This document shows positions 8,357 to 14,540 of a stretch of DNA of 64,000 nt, one piece after another. Below the pieces are notes generated by a model. It had not been told where the DNA came from and made no database searches. It was given only the letters and a program-made list of their open reading frames with translations. Position 1 is the stretch's first letter. Each line of letters begins with the position of its first letter. Origin of the DNA: Polynucleobacter sp. AP-Nino-20-G2. Lineage in GTDB: Bacteria > Pseudomonadota > Gammaproteobacteria > Burkholderiales > Burkholderiaceae. A program made the translations under genes and the position numbers. The DNA lies in assembly GCF_018688235.1 (NCBI RefSeq), contig NZ_CP061313.1, positions 665,130 through 729,129 on the forward strand, read 5' to 3'.

Positions 8357-8586
8357 TAACATCCCCTCAAATAGCGATCGATCTCTTCCCCAGTAATCAA
8401 CCCATCAACGGCTTTTAGTTTTCCCTCCATCACCCGTTTTGATAGTGTTTTTGGAGTGATGCTCAGCAGCCTGGCGGCTTCGGTGTAGTTGTATCGCACA
8501 AAGCGCCTAAATGCTTGCTCAGCACCGCGTCTGGCAGATTCAATTAACATGCTTTGCAATGTGTTTTCTTCAATAGTGATATTCAT
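8356..8586 (-). CDS. Small helix-turn-helix protein, excisionase-like candidate
   Basis: 76 residues. The centre (YTEAARLLSITPKTLSKRV) is a helix-turn-helix, followed by GLITGEEIDRYL as in small MerR/excisionase-type winged helices. It sits in the early leftward operon near the integrase, where lambdoid phages place xis. It could be an excisionase or another early regulator. The start overlaps the upstream gene's stop (ATGA). Confidence 0.6.
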   Translation of the reverse strand: MNITIEENTLQSMLIESARRGAEQAFRRFVRYNYTEAARLLSITPKTLSKRVMEGKLKAVDGLITGEEIDRYLRGC

Positions 8587-8897
8587 TTGATTACCTTTGC
8601 ATCTTTAATGGTTTTAGTATGTCCATCAAATACAAATTTCACGTTTGCTGGCATGGCATTGCTTTGACGTAAATGGACTCCATCATTCATATCGATGTAG
8701 GTGAGTACTACAACGTCTGGCACTGGCTTAATTCGATACCGCCAATCCTCATTCCACTTAGGATTTTTGGTATCAATCCAAGTCGATTCTGATAAAAACA
8801 TTTTTCCCAGCGTGTACCTGCTAATGACTAGCTCTTGGATTTCTTCTCCATCTGCCCAAGCTTTGATGAGCTCTGCATGTTTATGTGGTGCTTTCAT
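8583..8897 (-). CDS. Phage hypothetical protein
   Basis: 104 residues, soluble, opening MKAPHKHAELIKAWADG, with WRYRIKPVPDVVVLTYI in the middle. This N-terminal pattern (KHAEVIKAWADGAEIE-type) is common in phage early regions, where its role is not known. Coupled by overlap at both ends. Confidence 0.65.
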   Translation of the reverse strand: MKAPHKHAELIKAWADGEEIQELVISRYTLGKMFLSESTWIDTKNPKWNEDWRYRIKPVPDVVVLTYIDMNDGVHLRQSNAMPANVKFVFDGHTKTIKDAKVIK

Positions 8898-9073
8898 TGC
8901 TCTTGTTCCTCTATCTCTATTTCTTTTTCAACAATCTCTAAAGTATTCCAGCGATACTCACAAGCCTTGCAAACCCTTCTTCGGCGCAAATAATTGTGTT
9001 GTTTGTGCTGTGTTAGTCGTAGCAGTCTGTTCTCGGGCGCATGACACTTTGGGCAAAGCATGACGGGATTCAT
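8894..9073 (-). CDS. Small zinc-ribbon protein
   Basis: 59 residues, read directly on the minus strand. Two CxxC pairs (CPKCH and CKACEYRW) separated by a basic stretch (LRRRR) form a zinc ribbon resembling NrdR/Ogr-type ribbons. The C-terminus is acidic (EKEIEIEEQEQ). Overlaps both neighbours by ATGA. Could bind nucleic acid or a polymerase; function unknown. Confidence 0.6.
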   Translation of the reverse strand: MNPVMLCPKCHAPENRLLRLTQHKQHNYLRRRRVCKACEYRWNTLEIVEKEIEIEEQEQ

Positions 9074-9513
9074 AGCTTTAACCCCGTATCCTCAATTGTG
9101 AAATGACGTGGGCTTTTATCAGCATGACGATCAATCACTGCTCCAGCTGCTTGATTCAAATCGCTCATGAAAGGTTTGCTCCTAGGAGGCCTATCGTCCA
9201 CTAACATCCCTTGAATCATGGCATCTCTTAACACCACCAATGTTGAAATTCCTTTGGTCAAATGAGAAAGCTGGCTATCAAGATCGATGTCTTCGCCTTC
9301 ATCCCACCATTGCTGAAAAATATGACGATGAAGTGCATCTAAATAAACGGACGCTCTTACTCCAGATGCACGCCAATTAAAGCGCCCATATTTACAAGCT
9401 CCTTCGAGCATGGCCACTCCCAACTCAGCTAATACCGCTTGTGGGACACATGAGATCCCCGCTTTGCGAGTGCCTACCATATCTTTTGGATTGGTTTGTT
9501 TTGTATCTGTCAT
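9070..9513 (-). CDS. dATP/dGTP diphosphohydrolase N-terminal domain-like protein (DUF5664)
   Basis: 147 residues. The segment KYGRFNWRASGVRASVYLDA, then HRHIFQQWWDEGEDIDLDS and LSHLTKGISTL, matches the phage DUF5664 / 'dGTP_diPhyd_N' family. That family is MazG-like, with acidic metal-binding residues. Such domains are found in phage enzymes that hydrolyse deoxypurine triphosphates. Here only the single domain is present. It may tune nucleotide pools; the substrate is inferred from family only. Confidence 0.75.
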   Translation of the reverse strand: MTDTKQTNPKDMVGTRKAGISCVPQAVLAELGVAMLEGACKYGRFNWRASGVRASVYLDALHRHIFQQWWDEGEDIDLDSQLSHLTKGISTLVVLRDAMIQGMLVDDRPPRSKPFMSDLNQAAGAVIDRHADKSPRHFTIEDTGLKL

Positions 9514-9520
9514 ATTTGGC

Positions 9521-9700
9521 TCACTTCATTTTGTTTGCAATAACAAACGCTATCCAACACAGGGCCGCTGGGTAGTCTTTATTAAATAAGTAATAGAGCG
9601 CTATGGTCCAAGCAATTAACCCTGCTAAACCATCTAAAATCTTGATCCAATTGATGTCTAACCCTACTAGAACAGCTCTAACATCTTGATATTTACCCAT
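9521..9700 (-). CDS. Small two-span membrane protein
   Basis: 59 residues, MGKYQDVRAVLVGLDINWIK, then hydrophobic segments around LAGLIAWTIALYYL and ALCWIAFVIA. The ATG shares a base with the upstream stop (TAATG). No family recognised. Confidence 0.45.
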   Translation of the reverse strand: MGKYQDVRAVLVGLDINWIKILDGLAGLIAWTIALYYLFNKDYPAALCWIAFVIANKMK

Positions 9701-9942
9701 TACATTTCCTTTGCTAATTTCATGGCCGCCTTGTGTATCTTGGCGTTAAAAAATCGTCTTATGAGGTAGCTGCGTACCACCGAAATCACTGTGTAGATCA
9801 AGCCCATCACAAAGTTGGCTTCTAGCGATATGTGAAAGCCAAAATGAGGAAAGATCAGTAGATTGGCAAAATAATTAATCCAAAAACCAATCGCTACATT
9901 GATGCAGGCTTCGATAAATGAGCCTAAACGTGATTGACTCAT
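9700..9942 (-). CDS. DUF7220-like phage membrane protein
   Basis: 80 residues. The opening MSQSRLGSFIEACINVAIGF and the VMGLIYTVISVVRSYLIRRF segment are typical of a widespread small phage family (DUF7220) with two membrane spans. The role is unknown. Coupled to both neighbours by 1-4 bp overlaps. Confidence 0.75.
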   Translation of the reverse strand: MSQSRLGSFIEACINVAIGFWINYFANLLIFPHFGFHISLEANFVMGLIYTVISVVRSYLIRRFFNAKIHKAAMKLAKEM

Positions 9943-10028
9943 CGATCGCTCCCAATGAGAATGATCACAACCACAATGATTCCAACAATCACAATTGCAG
10001 AAAATGCGAGAGCTTCATTTGGGCTCAT
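9939..10028 (-). CDS. 29-residue membrane micropeptide
   Basis: Minus-strand frame encoding MSPNEALAFSAIVIVGIIVV and a short polar tail, a single membrane span. Its stop overlaps the DUF7220-like start (ATGA), and a GGAG-like site precedes its ATG. Function unknown. Confidence 0.45.
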   Translation of the reverse strand: MSPNEALAFSAIVIVGIIVVVIILIGSDR

Positions 10029-10194
10029 GATGAATTTGCTCCTTATGAGTTAGGGCTGCATTCCATCCGCATATCCAAGCGGCCATCATCTTTTCGTGAT
10101 GTACGCAAGATTCTTTGGGTGCAGAGATATGTGGCTCGGGTTTGTTATTCCACCAACGATCAAAATGCTCCAGGCAAATCAAAGCGTGTTTCAT
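10015..10194 (-). CDS. 59-residue His/Trp/Cys-rich phage protein
   Basis: Frame opening MKHALICLEHFDRWWNNKPE, with several His, Trp and Cys residues (ESCVHHEKMM, WICGWNAAL). Its start overlaps the upstream HTH-like gene stop (ATGA). No family recognised; metal binding is possible but unproven. Confidence 0.45.
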   Translation of the reverse strand: MKHALICLEHFDRWWNNKPEPHISAPKESCVHHEKMMAAWICGWNAALTHKEQIHHEPK

Positions 10195-10508
10195 GCCATC
10201 TCCAGCTGCGCAAAGTGATGCGCAAACAATGCTTTGGTAATCGGATGATGAATAATGCGCAAAGGTTTTGGAACCTTTTTGGGCGGTATATTGGGATCTT
10301 TTGCGTAGTAATAAAAAGAATACCCACCATGATTTGTTGCTGAGCCAATTGATTCGCGCTCAATCTCATAGTATTTGCGAGTGCGTCTTAAGATTCCCCT
10401 GGCGGTACTCTCTTTCATTGCCAGTCCGCGCATGATTTCATAAGCGGTGCATCCTGGGTTATCGATGACGTACTTGAATACTTTTAAATCATTCTCAAGC
10501 GCTGACAT
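10191..10508 (-). CDS. Winged-helix-like phage DNA-binding protein
   Basis: 105 residues. The N-terminal 60 residues (VFKYVIDNPGCTAYEIMRGL, KESTARGILRRTRKYY) look like a winged helix-turn-helix of the kind used in phage regulators or replication proteins. An aromatic, basic C-terminus follows. The target is unknown. Confidence 0.55.
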   Translation of the reverse strand: MSALENDLKVFKYVIDNPGCTAYEIMRGLAMKESTARGILRRTRKYYEIERESIGSATNHGGYSFYYYAKDPNIPPKKVPKPLRIIHHPITKALFAHHFAQLEMA

Positions 10509-10620
10509 TGGCGGCTTTCTTGGTCTGAAGGATTAAATGAATTACCTTCGCGCAGCAGGCCATTTGGTTTGCCATCAACCCGCCCCCGCTTAGGTAGTAG
10601 AAAGAATTGGCATTAGCCAT
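10495..10620 (-). CDS. 41-residue phage protein, unknown
   Basis: Frame opening MANANSFYYLSGGGLMANQM, overlapping the next gene by 14 bp. Short and without recognised domains; supported by its place in the chain of overlapping genes. Confidence 0.35.
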   Translation of the reverse strand: MANANSFYYLSGGGLMANQMACCAKVIHLILQTKKAANVSA

Positions 10621-10723
10621 AAAAAACATTTCCGGAGACGTGCCACGCTTTGCGCCAACTGTAATCTTTGCAATTTCTCTTAAACCAAATCGTGTCTTTT
10701 AAGCGAAGAAGAAGTCTTTTCAT
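10613..10723 (-). CDS. 36-residue basic phage peptide, doubtful
   Basis: Frame opening MKRLLLRLKDTIWFKRNCKD, basic and Trp-rich, overlapping the downstream 41-residue frame by 8 bp. Coding status is uncertain. Confidence 0.3.
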   Translation of the reverse strand: MKRLLLRLKDTIWFKRNCKDYSWRKAWHVSGNVFYG

Positions 10724-10746
10724 GTAAGTATTGATGTGTAATAAAT

Positions 10747-11217
10747 TTAGGGAGTAATGCTTCGGATAATTTCTTGAAAATCGGCTTTAAATCGCTTGGC
10801 AGCGCCCTTTAAAACCAATTTTTTTGCATACGGCACTTCACTCCATGGGAGTAGGGTGATGTCTAATTCCAGCTTTGCGCTCCTGGCAAGAATTTCTTTT
10901 GCATTCAAATTGGCGCGATCCCATGTTTGACCAAATCGGTCTACATCTAATTGCATGCCAAGAATGGCTTTGCATTTGGCAATCTCAACACTAGCTAATT
11001 CACTCATTTTGCTAATCTCCTTTAGAAATCCCCGTCTCTCCGAGGTGTCACCCCATAACTCAGCACCTTTAAGGGGTGGTGCTACCATGCTGTTACCTCT
11101 AACAACCATGGAAATCGTCGTGAAATCTTCATTAACAGCGGGATCAAAATTTAGGTACATTGCAGAACCTGGACTATCTACAAACATAAGAATTGTTTTT
11201 TCCGATGGGACAGTCAT
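10747..11217 (-). CDS. Phage hypothetical protein
   Basis: 156 residues, opening MTVPSEKTILMFVDSPGSAM. A mixed N-terminal half is followed by a charged, helical C-terminal half (SELASVEIAKCKAILGMQLD). The open frame continues upstream of this ATG for about 22 codons without a start, and part of the region is also open on the plus strand. The minus strand is preferred because it matches the operon direction and the composition is more protein-like. No family recognised. Confidence 0.5.
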   Translation of the reverse strand: MTVPSEKTILMFVDSPGSAMYLNFDPAVNEDFTTISMVVRGNSMVAPPLKGAELWGDTSERRGFLKEISKMSELASVEIAKCKAILGMQLDVDRFGQTWDRANLNAKEILARSAKLELDITLLPWSEVPYAKKLVLKGAAKRFKADFQEIIRSITP

Positions 11218-11392
11218 TACGACTACATTGGCTCCTGGACTCGATTTGCAAATTGTTGCCGGAACAAGTAATAGCCTTGAGTTCTATATCGATAAAGTTT
11301 TTGGCGGAAATATCAGTCCTGTTGATTAGCTTTTTAATTAAACAAACGCCGCTTAAATTTTTAATTTGAATATTTATCATTTCATTCACCAA
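11174..11392 (-). CDS. 72-residue frame, uncertain
   Basis: Opens MVNEMINIQIKNLSGVCLIK and overlaps the start of the next gene by 44 bp in another frame. The overlap is longer than elsewhere in this operon. It may be a real small gene, or the N-terminal part of a longer protein joined to the 10747-11217 frame by a shift. I cannot decide from the sequence. Confidence 0.3.
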   Translation of the reverse strand: MVNEMINIQIKNLSGVCLIKKLINRTDISAKNFIDIELKAITCSGNNLQIESRSQCSRNDCPIGKNNSYVCR

Positions 11393-11400
11393 TCGGGCGG

Positions 11401-11553
11401 TTATTCAGTCTCATTGGCTGAAATGACAATTTGATTGGAAATGCTATCTTGCTCACTCATCAATTCGCCATCAAATTGCTCATCAATACCGGCATCAAAA
11501 GCTTTTTCGCTAATGGCCAATAGGTTTTCTAGGTAAGGTGATGCTGTTTTCAT
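11401..11553 (-). CDS. 50-residue acidic phage protein
   Basis: Frame opening MKTASPYLENLLAISEKAFD, acidic and soluble. Second gene after the leftward early promoter. No family recognised. Confidence 0.45.
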   Translation of the reverse strand: MKTASPYLENLLAISEKAFDAGIDEQFDGELMSEQDSISNQIVISANETE

Positions 11554-11556
11554 TGC

Positions 11557-11700
11557 TTAAACAAATGCCGCTCTAGCAAGTTCAAAGAAAAAAAACATGG
11601 CAGCTAAGATCAAAAACCATTTAAACCAAACATCGGATGAATCAATGTGGTCGCGTGAGCGGATCAAGCGTTGGTCTGGGGTGATGTAATCGTTTTTCAT
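11557..11700 (-). CDS. 47-residue membrane protein, first gene of the leftward early operon
   Basis: Frame opening MKNDYITPDQRLIRSRDHID, followed by one hydrophobic span (WFLILAAMFFFFELA). A strong AGGAG site precedes the ATG, and a well-formed promoter with an operator lies 34 bp upstream. Function unknown. Confidence 0.55.
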   Translation of the reverse strand: MKNDYITPDQRLIRSRDHIDSSDVWFKWFLILAAMFFFFELARAAFV

Positions 11701-11733
11701 TTCGACACTCCTTTTTTGTTAGCAATGGGAGTG

Positions 11734-11762
11734 ATCGTATCGGTATTCCGATAGTCTTGCAA
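11734..11762 (-). promoter_or_regulatory. Leftward early promoter with CI/Cro operator in the spacer
   Basis: On the minus strand, -35 TTGCAA (11762-11757), a 17-bp spacer and -10 TACGAT (11739-11734). The palindrome TATCGGTATTCCGATA (11738-11753) fills the spacer, so a bound repressor would block RNA polymerase. It drives the overlapping small genes toward int. Confidence 0.75.
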
Positions 11763-11770
11763 GTGCTATT

Positions 11771-11786
11771 TATCGAAAAAACGATA
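11771..11786. promoter_or_regulatory. Second operator half-site pair
   Basis: TATCGAAAAAACGATA is a 16-bp palindrome of the same outer sequence as the promoter operator. It is centred 33 bp away (about three helical turns), which would favour cooperative repressor binding. Confidence 0.6.
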
Positions 11787-11835
11787 TATTTTGAAAAAAA
11801 AGAGTAAGGAAAACCCTAATATGTCTCGAAAATGC

Positions 11836-11858
11836 AAAAGAAACCCGCACAAAACGGG
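11836..11858 (-). terminator. Terminator of the repressor operon
   Basis: On the minus strand CCCG-N7-CGGG followed by TTTCTTTT, downstream of the lipoprotein gene stop at 11882. The stem is short, so strength is moderate. Confidence 0.5.
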
Positions 11859-11881
11859 CATTAGAAATAGCTAGGTTAAAG

Positions 11882-12202
11882 CTATTTATCCACTTTTACG
11901 ACATAGTAAATATCGTAAATGGTTCCAAAAAGTCCAACTTGCTTTTTGACTGCAGACCGGCTAACTATTGTTAAGTTTTTATTGGTAATGTTGTTCTCGC
12001 TTAACCATCGATTAAGCCATTCAATACGTATTTGCTCTGCTTCGTTTGAATTTTCTGGATAGGCAGCATCGCCGTAAGCAGTAAAAGTAAAATAATTGGC
12101 ATTAGCATCTGTCTTGAGCGGTTGAAATTTTGTTGCGCCAAAATCTAAATTGGCACAAGCTTGCAAAGTACATAAAATGCAAGTTAATAAAATATTTTTC
12201 AA
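11882..12202 (-). CDS. Prophage lipoprotein, candidate lysogenic-conversion protein
   Basis: 106 residues from the TTG at 12202, whose TTGA overlaps the upstream stop with GGAG just ahead. This start gives a clean lipoprotein signal, hydrophobic and ending LQAC. Upstream in-frame ATGs would add a polar extension and are less likely. The mature part has FTFTAYGDAAYPENSNEAEQ and a C-terminal YDIYYVVKV strand. It is in the repressor transcription unit, so it should be expressed in the lysogen. Function unknown; superinfection exclusion is a possibility only. Confidence 0.6.
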   Translation of the reverse strand: MKNILLTCILCTLQACANLDFGATKFQPLKTDANANYFTFTAYGDAAYPENSNEAEQIRIEWLNRWLSENNITNKNLTIVSRSAVKKQVGLFGTIYDIYYVVKVDK

Positions 12203-12480
12203 TGCTCCAAGCCTATTAAACTCATGCAATGTTTGCATTTCTTTGCATCTTTTAAAATCAATTCTGCACAAAATGGGCATTTTTTATGAGTGCTTGAATT
12301 TGGCACAGATTCTTTATCAAAAATATTTTCTGCAACTGCTGCAAATGCAAATCCAATTAGCGGACTTAAAATTAATGAAAGAACAATAAACCCACCAACA
12401 GATCTGCCTTTATTTCCGGCGTAGACACCCACAACAATAGACAATAAAAGCCAACTAATAAAAATCCATAAATCAAACAT
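12199..12480 (-). CDS. Two-span membrane protein with C-terminal zinc ribbon
   Basis: 93 residues from the ATG at 12480. Two hydrophobic segments (WIFISWLLLSIVVGVYAG and GGFIVLSLILSPLIGFAF) are followed by a cytoplasmic zinc ribbon with CPFCAELI and CKHC. It lies directly behind the CI gene in the same direction and is therefore probably transcribed in the lysogen. Such ribbon-tailed membrane proteins are common near prophage repressors; the role is not established. Confidence 0.6.
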   Translation of the reverse strand: MFDLWIFISWLLLSIVVGVYAGNKGRSVGGFIVLSLILSPLIGFAFAAVAENIFDKESVPNSSTHKKCPFCAELILKDAKKCKHCMSLIGLEH

Positions 12481-12481
12481 A

Positions 12482-13147
12482 TTAAAAATCCTCGCTGCAC
12501 CAAACTTTAAGGACTCTACCAAACACTTCAAAATCCATATTTGGTTTTATAGTCCAGCTATCGTACCCTTTATTTTCTGATATAGCTCTAATGCCATCGC
12601 CTGGAATGCGTTGAAGGCGCTTAATAAATCCCTCATCTCCAACTCGAAAAAAATAAATTGCATCGAATTCTACAGATTTCACTCCTATATCTACAAGAAG
12701 AGGGTCTCCTGAATTAAACATGGGCCTCATTGAATCACCAAATCCGGTAACTATGCATAAATTAGAAACAGATGAATGAGCTTTCACATTTTTTGTAAGC
12801 CAATCAGGAGATACTCTCCAGCTTTCAATGATTCCAGATTGATCTCGCATAACTAGGCCATTCCCCATAGAGCCTGCAGCATTAAATTGCGGAATTGTTA
12901 TTTCACTAGTTTTAGATTTTATAACTTCCATTTTGGATGGGTTCATTTTCCCTTTTCCAGTAGTTAGCCACATAGGGTCTATCCCGCATCTATCTGCCCA
13001 AAGTACTGCATGAGAAGATCCGCTACCTTCTGATTCTGCGGACGCAAGCGTACTCAATGGAGTAGCCGTATCTCTGGCAAGCTGAACTTGAGTCAAACCC
13101 GCAAATTCCCTAGCCTTTTTTAGTCGTTTTCCAAATTCTGTAGTCAT
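12482..13147 (-). CDS. CI-like phage repressor (XRE HTH plus S24 peptidase)
   Basis: 221 residues. An N-terminal HTH (about 5-60, GLTQVQLARDTATPLSTLAS) is followed by a LexA/CI-type S24 domain with catalytic Ser139 in GFGDSMRPMF and Lys176 in GFIKRLQRI. A candidate Ala-Gly cleavage site is at residues 91-92 (NAAGSM). This predicts RecA-stimulated self-cleavage and SOS induction of the prophage. It is transcribed away from cro, across an intergenic region with two operator-like sequences. Confidence 0.88.
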   Translation of the reverse strand: MTTEFGKRLKKAREFAGLTQVQLARDTATPLSTLASAESEGSGSSHAVLWADRCGIDPMWLTTGKGKMNPSKMEVIKSKTSEITIPQFNAAGSMGNGLVMRDQSGIIESWRVSPDWLTKNVKAHSSVSNLCIVTGFGDSMRPMFNSGDPLLVDIGVKSVEFDAIYFFRVGDEGFIKRLQRIPGDGIRAISENKGYDSWTIKPNMDFEVFGRVLKVWCSEDF

Positions 13148-13170
13148 TTTTAAAGTCTATTGAATTCAAA

Positions 13171-13213
13171 TATCGGAAAACCACTTGCGTAAAATACGGA
13201 ATTCCGATATATT
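13171..13213 (+). promoter_or_regulatory. Rightward early promoter and operators between cI and cro
   Basis: -35 TTGCGT (13185-13190), a 17-bp spacer and -10 TATATT (13208-13213). The spacer holds ATACGGAATTCCGATA (13194-13209), a variant of the TATCGG-N4-CCGATA operator. A weaker half-site (TATCGGAAAACC) lies at 13171-13182, on the cI side. The -10 is six bases before the cro ATG. Confidence 0.7.
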
Positions 13214-13219
13214 GATTTA

Positions 13220-13402
13220 ATGGATTGGAAAAAAATCATCGAAAACTTGAAAGAAAAAGGCTTAACCCAGCAGGAAATAGCTAGGCGATGTAATTGTGGG
13301 CAGGCCACTATTTCAGATATTTTGCGAGGTAAAACGGCCCAGCCTGGATTTGGAATTGGACAGGCTTTATTAAAGATGACGGCTGAAAGCGAGCCCCAAT
13401 GA
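13220..13402 (+). CDS. Cro-like repressor
   Basis: 60 residues, almost entirely one helix-turn-helix (KGLTQQEIARRCNCGQATIS, DILRGKTAQPG). It is divergent from the CI-like gene and immediately follows the rightward early promoter. No ribosome-binding site is visible, and the predicted transcription start coincides with the ATG, so the message may be leaderless. Confidence 0.85.
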   Translation: MDWKKIIENLKEKGLTQQEIARRCNCGQATISDILRGKTAQPGFGIGQALLKMTAESEPQ

Positions 13403-13521
13403 GTCAATCCAAAACATTCTTTTCTACGATTGCCCCTTTTCTGAAGGCTTGTTGCGTGAGGGTTCCAAGTTTTCAGAATTGGGGTGGTCACCATATTCAA
13501 CGGGAGGGCTGGGATGACTAA
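13399..13521 (+). CDS. 40-residue phage protein, unknown
   Basis: Frame opening MSQSKTFFSTIAPFLKACCV, overlapping the cro stop by ATGA. It has the coupling expected of a real early gene but no recognised domain. Confidence 0.4.
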   Translation: MSQSKTFFSTIAPFLKACCVRVPSFQNWGGHHIQREGWDD

Positions 13522-13542
13522 GTTCTTCCATGGAAAGGCGCT

Positions 13543-13746
13543 ATGAAAAAACTTTTTTTCAAAATAGCGATAGCAGTTGCTGAGTTCATTACAAGATCTC
13601 CGGCATATAACATTTTTGTTGAATATAGACATGCGCAGCTTATTGTTTATTGTGGCGCTTGGCATGACCTAGATCATATGCCTGAAGGGTCGCCCTCAAA
13701 GAAGAGAACCCAATGGTGGTGCAGGGTTCTGAAAGGCGTGCAATGA
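13543..13746 (+). CDS. 67-residue phage protein, uncertain
   Basis: Opens MKKLFFKIAIAVAEFITRSP, preceded by AAGG. Its 3' half overlaps the convergent minus-strand gene by 107 bp, so at most one is likely to be expressed across the overlap. No family recognised. Confidence 0.4.
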   Translation: MKKLFFKIAIAVAEFITRSPAYNIFVEYRHAQLIVYCGAWHDLDHMPEGSPSKKRTQWWCRVLKGVQ

Positions 13747-13963
13747 ATACGCTAGTGCTTGATGCCCTTACAGAATCTAATTCATGCAGCAAATCCTCAT
13801 ATACCGCATGGACTAGGTACATGGCTGTGTCAACCCTGTCAGTAATAGGATTTGGCTCTTTATTGGTCAAGGCTCGAATAACACCTCTAATTCGCATCAT
13901 TTCTTCTTTATCTATTGATACAAATCGTACTACCACGATAAAGGTGTTTTTTGTGTTTTCCAT
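13640..13963 (-). CDS. Phage hypothetical protein
   Basis: 107 residues from the ATG at 13963, which has AAGGA eight bases upstream; longer in-frame starts are less well placed. Charged and helical (SIDKEEMMRIRGVIRALTNK, AVYEDLLHELDSVRAS). It is transcribed leftward, divergent from the CII-like gene, across an inverted repeat. No family recognised. Confidence 0.5.
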   Translation of the reverse strand: MENTKNTFIVVVRFVSIDKEEMMRIRGVIRALTNKEPNPITDRVDTAMYLVHAVYEDLLHELDSVRASSTSVFIARLSEPCTTIGFSSLRATLQAYDLGHAKRHNKQ

Positions 13964-13974
13964 ATTTTTCCTTT

Positions 13975-14004
13975 TTGTGAGCCTTTTGAGTGTACTGCTC
14001 ACAA
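13975..14004. promoter_or_regulatory. Inverted repeat, candidate operator
   Basis: TTGTGAGC at 13975-13982 and GCTCACAA at 13997-14004 form perfect 8-bp arms centred 22 bp apart (two helical turns). They lie between the divergent genes at 13963 and 14065. This suits binding of a dimeric regulator, possibly the adjacent CII-like protein. Confidence 0.5.
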
Positions 14005-14064
14005 ATTTCATATTTGTAGCTTAGTTTTTTTGAATAACCCTTGCAACGTATAAAGAGAGCCCTC

Positions 14065-14517
14065 ATGAACATTCTCGATGCCGCCTACAACATAGGCCAT
14101 AGCTATCCAGGTGGCGCAAAGCTTTTGGCGCAACGCCTAGGAATTAACCAAGCAGTGTTTAACAGCAAGCTAAACCCTAATACACCAACGCATCACCTGA
14201 CATTAGATGAAGCGCATCGGATGGGGATGTTGACCAATCGCAGCGACATTCTTGAAGCGATGGCGGATGACATGGGTTATGCGCTAGTAAAGCTTCCAGC
14301 TGTAAATGATGATGAAGATTTGTCAACCGCCATTCGTAAGGATGTTGGTGAGTTTGGACGTTACATGGATTTGATTGATAAGACTCTGGCAAATGGAGAA
14401 ATCACTCAAACTGAAAGAAAGTATTTGGAAGAGGAAGTGATCCAAGTGTTAGCGCGTACGCAGCACTTACAGGCATTGCTTTCTGGACTTGCGAATAAAA
14501 AAGCAAGCAACAAATAA
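14065..14517 (+). CDS. CII/CP76-like phage regulatory protein
   Basis: 150 residues from the ATG at 14065; a TTG at 14041 is an alternative. The opening MNILDAAYNIGHSYPGGAKL with LAQRLGINQAVFNSKLNPNT and LTLDEAHRM is typical of the Phage_CP76/CII family, a lambda-CII-like DNA-binding fold. A helical C-terminus (ERKYLEEEVIQVLAR) could oligomerise. It probably controls the early switch or replication region; it sits directly upstream of the primase. Confidence 0.8.
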   Translation: MNILDAAYNIGHSYPGGAKLLAQRLGINQAVFNSKLNPNTPTHHLTLDEAHRMGMLTNRSDILEAMADDMGYALVKLPAVNDDEDLSTAIRKDVGEFGRYMDLIDKTLANGEITQTERKYLEEEVIQVLARTQHLQALLSGLANKKASNK

Positions 14518-14540
14518 TCATTAAGAAATAGAGGTATTTT

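Noticed and set aside
10955..11329. Plus-strand 124-codon frame opposite the leftward operon
   Set aside because: It opposes all neighbours and has no fitting upstream signals. The minus-strand frame is more protein-like, though the case is not closed.
13150..13665. 171-codon minus-strand frame over cro and downstream
   Set aside because: It runs through the promoter and operator region and antisense to a clear HTH gene.
13713..14024. 103-codon plus-strand frame
   Set aside because: It is the shadow of the minus-strand gene 13640-13963 and crosses the inverted repeat.
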